NCBI GenBank assembly: GCA_011033025.1
Contig: WFMF01000148.1
Location: forward strand, 310,001 to 374,000
Length of the DNA stretch: 64,000 nucleotides
From: Beroe forskalii
Lineage: Eukaryota; Ctenophora; Nuda; Beroida; Beroidae
Direction of reading: 5' to 3'
Positions 57,801 to 64,000 of the stretch are shown piece after piece. The notes beneath the pieces are model-generated. The model saw only the letters and a list, made by a program, of their open reading frames with translations. It ran no database searches and was not told the DNA's origin. Position 1 is the first letter of the stretch. Each line of letters begins with the position of its first letter. The translations under genes and the position numbers were made by a program.

Positions 57801-60633
57801 CCCCAAAGGCTCCCTCTTTGGATTCAGTGGAGATGGACGGTATCTCGCTGTCATAGAAAGAACGGACTGTAACGACTACGTGGCTATTCTTAACACCCGG
57901 CTGTGGAAACTTACTAGTCATTTCAAACTACCTACCATCGATACTACTGGCTTCGAATGGGTGAGACAAGGAATAAACTTAGACATTAGGTTTAGAAACA
58001 AACATGAAGAGTTAATTTTCCTCTTTTATCCTCATCCAAGATTACTCTGTATCTTTGATTGTACACTAGAGTCTGCAAGATCACTGTACAATGTACAGTA
58101 GGTAGTCTCCTTGTATCTTGAATCTCTCTCCCCTAATCTTATACATTGTTAATTCCTGAATCCTATTTTCCCTCGGGGCCCCTCCATAATTGTTAATATC
58201 TCCCTTCCCTCAGGGCCCCTCCAATCTGGAACTGTGTATTTGGGACCACGCCTTCGAACATAGGATGTACATATTCTCCTTGGATGGAACCTGTGTCTTC
58301 TCTCACGAGGTAAGATGACAGGATACATCTTGTAATTCTAGAATATTTCATGAGAACATGAGACCGTTGAGGGCATTCTCATGTGATGTAATGTCTAACG
58401 ACATCTGATTCTTATGAAGTTTTCTCGATCCTCTCTTCTTCTTATGGTTGTCTCCTGATTTGAATCTTGAATTCTTTAGTGCTCCCCTCTGTTCAGAATA
58501 TTTCTCGTGATTGTTCAGGTTAGATCATTCATGCCTCAGATTTCTCGTGATTGCTCAGGTTTAAATCATCAACTGATGACTTGTTTGCTTCAGATTAAGA
58601 AGCCAATCAGCATGGGGTTGCAGTGTGTCAAGTGGAGTCCGTGTGGACAGTATTTAGCGCTGGGGACTCATACACACAACCTCTACCTCGTTAATAGGAC
58701 CAACAGAAAGGTAAATATTCAAATTCATGAGGATGCAAATCACAATGACTTTCATAAACAACCATCTTACCCCTCTTTAAATTCTTTCTTACTCTCGCCC
58801 CCTCGCCCTTCTTACAAGTTACAATCTACCACGCTATGAGCTATCCTTAGAAACCGCCAGAATCCTGCCACTGAATAATATCTAAATATCAAATTAATAT
58901 CTTCCAATATCTCAGGTAGCGGGAGAGTTGCTGATTCCCCCTGACGTACCCGGGCAAGTAGTCCAGTACTACCGGGAACAGCACAATGTGGTGTCAGGGA
59001 CCACAATTGCAGAAAAACTCATGTCACAGCCAGAGCACAAATTCGAGGTAATCATTGGTTGCGGAACATATCAACGAAATGATCAAATCACTTGAGTAGT
59101 AAATAATTCAGCTTACTGTGAACATAATAATCGTAAATTTGATTTAGGATTCAAGTTATATCCTTGCAAACCACTAAGTCCTATTTCTATAATTTTGCCT
59201 GATTAACTGGACTGATTGACTCTCTTCAGGTTGTAGCAGATGATGCAGTGGACCTAAAGTACGTCGATATGGTTATTGAAAAGAAGACAGGCAATAAGAA
59301 GGGAGGTAATGCCAAGGAGAAGCGACCTAAAAAGGTAAGCAGTGCTTCTCGCTGAGATTTAATTTAATATCAGCTCTATCTAGTCATCATTCGTCAAGGA
59401 AGGCGTGGTAGGCCGTAGAAAGTTAAAATCAGTGTGACATTTGGCAAATTTTCTTGTAATGTTTGAAAGGCGCGAAACAAATGTAATGGTAATTATGGCG
59501 CAAACTGCGCGCGCGCCGCGCAATTCAATTAAACTGCAATTAAATTCAAGTTCAGAAAATCTTTTTTGCTGATTTTAGGCGGGATAAAACGTTTTTTGTT
59601 TTTCTTTTGAAAATTTCCGTTGAATCAGTGGCGCAAATGAATAATTTTGAAAGCTTATTCATTGACAGGCTCCAATCATTATTGGTTATTGCAGTCTTGC
59701 TTTCTTTCAGTACGGTATAACGAGTGTGAAGTGGTCTCATGACAGCTCCAGATTAGCAGTATTCGATGCCTCCATTCCTTCCAGTATCATTATTTGGAAT
59801 GTCTCAGAAAAAAGTGAGTGTAATCAGTGCTTGTCAGACTCTCTGAGCAGGGGTGCATTTGAAAGGGGTCAGATAACGATTGTCAACACAGTGCAGTGTT
59901 TACTTCAACCTACTGTATCGTTTTCGGTGTATTCTTGCCCCAGTTTTCATACCACATATGCTCCAATAAGTGTCCAATTGATTACATTTCCAGGCATTAT
60001 TGCTGTAATGGAGTTTACGCACAACGTCAAGTCCTTCCTATGGCATCCGCAGCTCTTACGACTCATCGTAGCTTCTGGAGGTAAAAACCAGCAGCGTTCA
60101 TACTTCATTTCTGCTGGTGTTTAACTGAGACCACATTCTTTGTCAAAACTCAGACCCAAGTCTAAATATTTCTGCAGGTCTCAAGTTGCGCCAGGCGAAA
60201 TTTAATTCCCATATTGCTTGCTTGGTTAGCTGGCTTCTAAACTTATTTTAAAAGATGTGTTTATGTGAAGTTTATGTAAAGTATCAGCCCAATTCTTTCG
60301 TACCCCTATTCCCTGGAGACAGCAGCATTGGAATGTGGGAGTTTGATGGCTGCTCAATCATCGAGCTTCCTGGAGAATGCGCCGTGAACGTAAGAAAATT
60401 TTAAATACTTACATTTATTTGCAGTTATGATGAGCAGTGAATCATAGAGTCAACAAGTGGAATGTATGTTATTGAAATCCGATTGGGTTCGATTGCTCTT
60501 AGATACGGACCAAATGTCGTAAAATATTCAAACATTGATCTCTCCACAGGTTCAGAACACGACGTGGGCTAACGATGGAAATGCCCTCATTCTGGCGGAT
60601 AAAGACAACTTTTGTATTGGGTTTTTTGAATGA
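54858..60633 (+). CDS. WRAP73: WD repeat-containing protein, WRAP73/WDR8
   Basis: Centrosomal/centriolar-satellite WD-repeat protein that works with SSX2IP in spindle anchoring and ciliogenesis. Twelve coding exons: 54858-54944, 55698-55817, 56073-56216, 57775-57960, 58214-58309, 58594-58710, 58916-59047, 59230-59334, 59711-59813, 59994-60080, 60319-60389 and 60550-60633, giving 443 residues (human 460), all phases consistent. The N-terminal MIFSKRYKNSVTPVFSECGT joins to VLVRDANSLQLLQMW. WD blades are visible as VRDIVWSPDSAYVASVSG, VQSVTWSPDSKHLLVL, GFSGDGRYLAVIERTDCNDY, LQCVKWSPCGQYLALG and ITSVKWSHDSSRLAVF. The last blade ends DKDNFCIGFFE. Exon 8 carries a Lys-rich insert (KKTGNKKGGNAKEKRPKK). 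The exon 2 donor is inside a tandem repeat, so its exact end (AAA before GTGCAG) is the least certain junction. Confidence 0.9.
55079..55530. repeat. Inverted-repeat element in WRAP73 intron 1
   Basis: Ends GACAAGTGCGCACAT (55079-55093) and ATGTGCGCACTTGTC (55516-55530) are perfect inverted repeats. Beyond them both sides extend the similarity toward GGCCTACC and GGCAGCCG. An internal GTGCGCACTTGTC occurs near 55426. Probably a MITE of about 0.45-0.5 kb. Confidence 0.65.
55804..55920 (+). repeat. 46-bp tandem repeat across a WRAP73 splice donor
   Basis: The segment GTCAGCGGCAACAAAGTGCAG followed by TTG, GTTCAGTTACCATTGCTACT is present about 2.5 times. The first unit includes the end of exon 2 and its donor, and the others lie in the intron. 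Confidence 0.9.
56021..56090 (+). repeat. 34-bp tandem repeat across a WRAP73 splice acceptor
   Basis: TGACTAATCCCCTCCCTCAG, TTGTGGTCGATGTG is duplicated. The second unit supplies the acceptor used for exon 3, and the first contains an identical unused acceptor. Confidence 0.9.
56470..57445 (-). repeat. Dispersed repeat R1, inverted copy in WRAP73 intron
   Basis: Complement of the 42966-43970 copy. Landmarks are CCCTAATTTCTACAAAACGT at 56473, a GATGACGTCATAACAGC-like segment near 57035 (other copies GATGACGTCATCAAAATCG), and the end CCGTCCTTGCCAGGACGG near 57435, which parallels the palindrome at 42969. Lies between WRAP73 exons 3 and 4. Confidence 0.75.
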
Positions 60634-60810
60634 TGAACTACGAATTCTCATTTTTATCTTTTCTTTATCATTTTGTTGTGAATGTTAATTTTTCATTTGT
60701 AAATATTTTATACTATATCTTACCCGATCTTACGAGAATACGAGGTTGGAGATTCGGAAGTCGATATTTGTGAACGATGCAATTATGTTGAAAACTTGTA
60801 CTGTTACAGC

Positions 60811-60879
60811 TTGTCAGACGTTGTCTGACCATAATTTCAGCGCCCGCCGAAGGCAAATTGGTCAGACAACGTCTGGCAA
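60811..60879. mobile_element. 69-bp MITE family 3 downstream of WRAP73
   Basis: TTGTCAGACGTTGTCTGACC at the left end; GGTCAGACAACGTCTGGCAA at the right end. The length equals the copy at 7416-7484. The flanks GTTACAGC (60803-60810) and GTTATAGC (60880-60887) match at 7 of 8 positions, an aged 8-bp target duplication. Nearly a complete hairpin. Confidence 0.87.
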
Positions 60880-60963
60880 GTTATAGCAGCGAATAATATC
60901 CTTATTTGTTATTGTAATTCATGTGTCTTCTTACGTAAAAAGAATTAGGCGCACTCTCAAGAG

Positions 60964-61440
60964 CTACACGCACACTCTTTTGAGATGCGCGCACACTCTT
61001 ATGAGTTGCGCGTGCACTCTTATGAGGTGCGCGTGCACTCTTATGAGGTGCGCGTGCACTCTTATGGGGTGCGCGTGCACTCTTATGAGGTGCGCGTGCA
61101 CTCTTATGAGGTGCGCGTACACTCTTATGAGGTGCGCGTGCACTCTTATGAGGTACACGTGCACTCTTATGAGGTGTGCGTGCACTCTTATGAGGTGCGC
61201 GTGCACTCTTATGAGGTGCGCGTGCACTCTTATGAGGTGCGCGTGCACTCTTATGAGGCGCGCGTGCACTCTTATGAGGCGCGCGTGCACTCTTATGAGG
61301 TGCGCGTGCACTCTCATGAGTTGTGCGTGCACTCTTATGAGTTGTGCGCGCACTCTCATGAGTTGTGCGCGCACTCTTATGAGTTGTGCGCGCACTTATT
61401 AATCGTTCGGGCACTCTTTCAAGTTGTGCGCGCACTTAAA
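60964..61440 (+). repeat. 21-bp minisatellite GCGCGTGCACTCTTATGAGGT
   Basis: About 20-22 units. Because the unit is a multiple of three and lacks stops in several frames, four long frames on both strands stay open (60902-61435, 60923-61402, 60964-61395 and 60985-61578). They are repeat artefacts, not genes. Units at the two edges are the most diverged. Confidence 0.93.
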
Positions 61441-61499
61441 ATAGTGCGCGCGCAACTAAAAAGATTACGCGCGCAACTTGCGAGGTGTGCTTCGCGCGC

Positions 61500-62640
61500 C
61501 TGCTTAAGACGAAGGGGTCTGATCACAATAATAGCTTTGCCAAAACTACATTGCCATCAACTTTTTTGGCTGAAATGATTAAATTCAGCTTTAATAGATT
61601 GTAAAATGGGATAAAAACTTGATTTGCTTATTTCACTTGATTTATTACTTGTTTCACTTGAAAATGAATTGAAATAGGATTTTGAATTGAAGTAGGATGA
61701 ATTGAAGTAGGATACTTTAATTTATTTTCGTTTCACTCTCCATCACATACACTTTTGCACACGCTTTTCTTGCCTCATGACCCTCTGAATGTACGAGTGT
61801 TTCATACTACATATGGTTAAAATCTTGTTAATGGATTAAAACCTACTTATTATAATTCAAATCTGTGGTTGGGGAGTGTTGGGCACCCATCAAATGCATT
61901 CAACCCCACAACACGGTTGCAAGTCTGTGTACCACAGTGTTAGCTTTCATTACACCATATCATTTTGGTGTCTCATTAAGATTTCTTTGGATCTGCGTAG
62001 ATCTCTGATGAAGGTATCTTACTTGGATCCTGTCAAAAAGTAAGGAAAGAGCTGGTGGGAAGTTTTGTGGCTTTACTGTACAAAGATGACTTTATTTGTA
62101 TCCCAAAGATAATTGTATAATAAATAATCTTATTTTCCAACTACCCCTGCCCCTGCACTCGTGGCTTGAGCGTGTCCGAGCCGAATAACCACGTGACTAG
62201 CGCACGTGATGCCCTCTCAACCAGTCAAATAGGATATCCTGCTGAGCACCGTGCTTGTGAAGCAAGCACCAGAACTTGTATCGGATAGCAAGCCGTTAAA
62301 TAACTTTTCGGTGAATCGATATCTCACTGCTCACGGCTGGAACAATGCCAAAGAGGTGCAGCAGTCCGAAGGGAGAAGCGTGCGGTATGCAACAATGAAG
62401 GTCTTGCACGGAAAATAGGCGATTTAACGTGATCAATTCGCTATTCGAAACAAGAAATCTAACGTAATTTTACTTTCTAAGCTGAATTTATGCGAGATAA
62501 CCCAAGTAGTCAGTTACCTTGCTTGGTTAAATAGGCATAGGTAGTTGTTACATTTGTCAAAAATTTAGCCGAAATTCGGCACTTATTTCATATTTCAAAT
62601 TAAGGAAAATCGAAATGTTTTATGAAATCACAACAGAATT
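61500..62640. other. Spacer and probable 5' UTR of LINE E
   Basis: AT-rich from 61500 to 62130, then a GC-richer stretch (62150-62420) that may be the promoter/5' UTR of the LINE starting at 62703. I see no host exon. The sequence just before the LINE start codon matches the LINE C leader loosely (TTTCGAAA, CCTGATTTT, TTGTTCTGCTGA). Confidence 0.45.
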
Positions 62641-62702
62641 CACGCTTTCGAAAATTTTTCCTGATTTTGTTACGTTTTGTTCTGCTGAGTTAAATAATTG
62701 AA

Positions 62703-63779
62703 ATGGATACTGATGTCTCTGCACCCCCAACAGATACTGAGGACAATGGTTTAACCACAGATGATGCCAGAAAAAGTGCTGGTTGGACAGTTGTTGGAAG
62801 TGGAAGGAAGCAAAGAACTTATTCTAAGAGGACACGGACCAGTAGTGATGGGGAAATCAATAGTGCCACCTCCAGTCCCACACAAACTCCAAGCATAAAG
62901 AAGAACAAGGCTACTGGAGAAGATAGCAATGGTCCCTGTGTATGTGGTCTTGTTGTTGAAAGTGTTTTAAAGGGTATAACATGTGTTAACTGTAGCAAAA
63001 GCTACCATGTTGAATGTATGAAGCTCACTGGTCTGTCCCCTGAGTTGATAAGGTTACTCGAAAACTGGTGGTGTTTCAGCTGTCTAAGCTCTCAATATGG
63101 ATCAGATATTAACAAATCACAGAAGTCTATCAGACACATGATACGAGAGGAGCTCAAATCTGTAAGAGAGGAACTTGTAAATGTGAAGGATGACCTTGTT
63201 TCTGTTACTAAATCTGTACAAAGTAATGTGAAGAAAGAAGTAAGGAGCTATGCTGATGCTATAAAATCTGGCCAACAGGAAGTTATTGAAGCAGCCACAG
63301 CCCCAGTCATGGTTAAGAATGTCTGCCAAACTATCAATGTAGAAAAGTTAGAAAGAGAGAGGAGAAAGAAAAATGTTGTGATTTCACAAGTCCCTGAAGC
63401 ATCACCATCTTTGAGTGGTGAGCAGCGTAAGGCTCATGATATTGATTACATTTGTTCTGATAAGCTTGGAGTGAAGCCCAATGAGATTGTTAATTGCTTC
63501 AGGGCTGGTAGAGTAAGACACCATGAAAATGGTAATGTCCTTCCAAGACCCTTGGTGGTTGTCATGAAATCAGTGGAATCATCCAATTATTGGCACAATG
63601 ATGGAAAGGGGTTTCATCAAGGGATCCATTGGGTCAATGAAGATCTATGCAAAGGAGACCGTGATGCTAAGTTTTTTCTCAGACAAGAGAGAAGAAAGAG
63701 GCAGAAACTGCAGCAACAGATCCACCAGCAACAGAATCAGCAACAGACAGGAGGGGATCAGATGCAACAAGCCAAGTAA
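62703..63779 (+). CDS. LINE E ORF1, PHD-finger protein
   Basis: 358 residues, the retrotransposon's RNA/chromatin-associated ORF1 product. Residues 1-60 are acidic then basic. A PHD-type C4HC3 finger spans about residues 79-128 (CVCGL; CVNCSKSYHVECMKLTGLSP; WWCFSC). A coiled coil follows at about 145-190 (MIREELKSVREELVNVKDDL). Next is a conserved region NVVISQVPEASPS, resembling the fold seen in many LINE ORF1 C-terminal halves, then VVVMKSVESSNYW. The C-terminus is a Gln-rich tail (residues about 335-358). A PHD finger in ORF1 is known from CR1-like clades. The frame is intact. Confidence 0.85.
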   Translation: MDTDVSAPPTDTEDNGLTTDDARKSAGWTVVGSGRKQRTYSKRTRTSSDGEINSATSSPTQTPSIKKNKATGEDSNGPCVCGLVVESVLKGITCVNCSKSYHVECMKLTGLSPELIRLLENWWCFSCLSSQYGSDINKSQKSIRHMIREELKSVREELVNVKDDLVSVTKSVQSNVKKEVRSYADAIKSGQQEVIEAATAPVMVKNVCQTINVEKLERERRKKNVVISQVPEASPSLSGEQRKAHDIDYICSDKLGVKPNEIVNCFRAGRVRHHENGNVLPRPLVVVMKSVESSNYWHNDGKGFHQGIHWVNEDLCKGDRDAKFFLRQERRKRQKLQQQIHQQQNQQQTGGDQMQQAK

Positions 63780-63787
63780 ATGTAATA

Positions 63788-64000
63788 ATGAAGAAGCATT
63801 TGAAAGTGTATTACACTAATGCCAATGGACTATATGGAAAAATGGCTGAATTGCGTGTGTTAGCAGAATTAAAGAAGCTTGATATTATCTGTATCACTGA
63901 GTCACATTTCTCTGATGAATTTGAAGAAGCAGAAATTCAGATTCCTGGTTTTAATTTATTTGCAGGCAACAGAGATTTCAAACTTGACAGGACTAAGAAT
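63788..64000 (+). CDS. LINE E ORF2 start, AP endonuclease domain (partial)
   Basis: ATG at 63788, open to the window edge (71 residues). It begins MKKHLKVYYTNANGLYGKMA and contains DIICITESHFSDEF, the first endonuclease motifs (Asn in TNANGL; Glu in TESH). It continues IQIPGFNLFAGN, matching the LINE C fragment at 25319-24957. The rest of the endonuclease and the RT lie beyond the window. Confidence 0.85.
   Translation, partial: MKKHLKVYYTNANGLYGKMAELRVLAELKKLDIICITESHFSDEFEEAEIQIPGFNLFAGNRDFKLDRTKN

Larger units (their letters stand above)
62640..64000 (+). mobile_element. LINE E, intact 5' region
   Basis: Same family as LINE B and LINE C. ORF1 (62703-63779) is fully open and ORF2 begins 8 nt after the ORF1 stop. 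The element runs off the window end. It is the reference for the uninterrupted order of LINE C and so dates the LINE D insertion after LINE C. Confidence 0.88.

Overview
The window looks like invertebrate metazoan nuclear DNA. Its genes have many short introns, usually 80-350 bp with GT/AG ends. Clear animal orthologs are present, and the rest is dense with LINEs, a hAT transposon, small inverted-repeat elements and minisatellites. An early-branching animal such as a sponge or cnidarian fits the compact genes and AT-rich background, but the sequence does not prove the phylum. I see no prokaryotic genes, CRISPR array, rRNA or convincing tRNA.

Layout. 1-7.9 kb is repeat-only: A/T-rich tracts, a divergent two-copy 0.8-kb tandem repeat, a palindromic-word element (5156-5916), a foldback element with a perfect 8-bp target duplication (5958-6898), and a GC-rich nest of small MITEs (7.06-7.88 kb). 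7.9-20 kb holds two closely related LINE copies in opposite orientation (A, + strand; B, - strand) around a complete hAT transposon (11252-15527) whose transposase is nearly intact. 20.8-23.5 kb carries a host STPR-repeat (FMBP-1-like) gene on the minus strand. 24.2-31.2 kb is a bidirectional 11-bp minisatellite, then a LINE (C) split by a second LINE (D), then smaller LINE and MITE remnants. 32.1-38.6 kb is a damaged copy of the block 41.2-49.0 kb.

Host genes on the right half: DNAJC21 (minus, 46133-40114), POMP (minus, 48217-46678), an SLC22-type transporter (plus, 50131-53061) and WRAP73 (plus, 54858-60633). I could trace full exon sets with consistent reading phase for POMP, SLC22 and WRAP73. 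DNAJC21 is complete apart from one exon junction that lacks a visible GT donor. POMP and DNAJC21 lie head to tail on one strand, and both act in protein homeostasis: proteasome assembly and 60S ribosome maturation. The window ends with a 21-bp minisatellite and the intact 5' end of a LINE (E) whose ORF1 has a PHD finger.

The most interesting material is the small-transposon biology. Several unrelated short element families each show 8- or 9-bp target duplications, are nested in one another, and in one case supply their own empty site. The 32-39 kb and 19-20.6 kb stretches look like low-accuracy sequence biased toward homopolymer runs. They should be checked as possible assembly artefacts before anyone treats them as pseudogenes.
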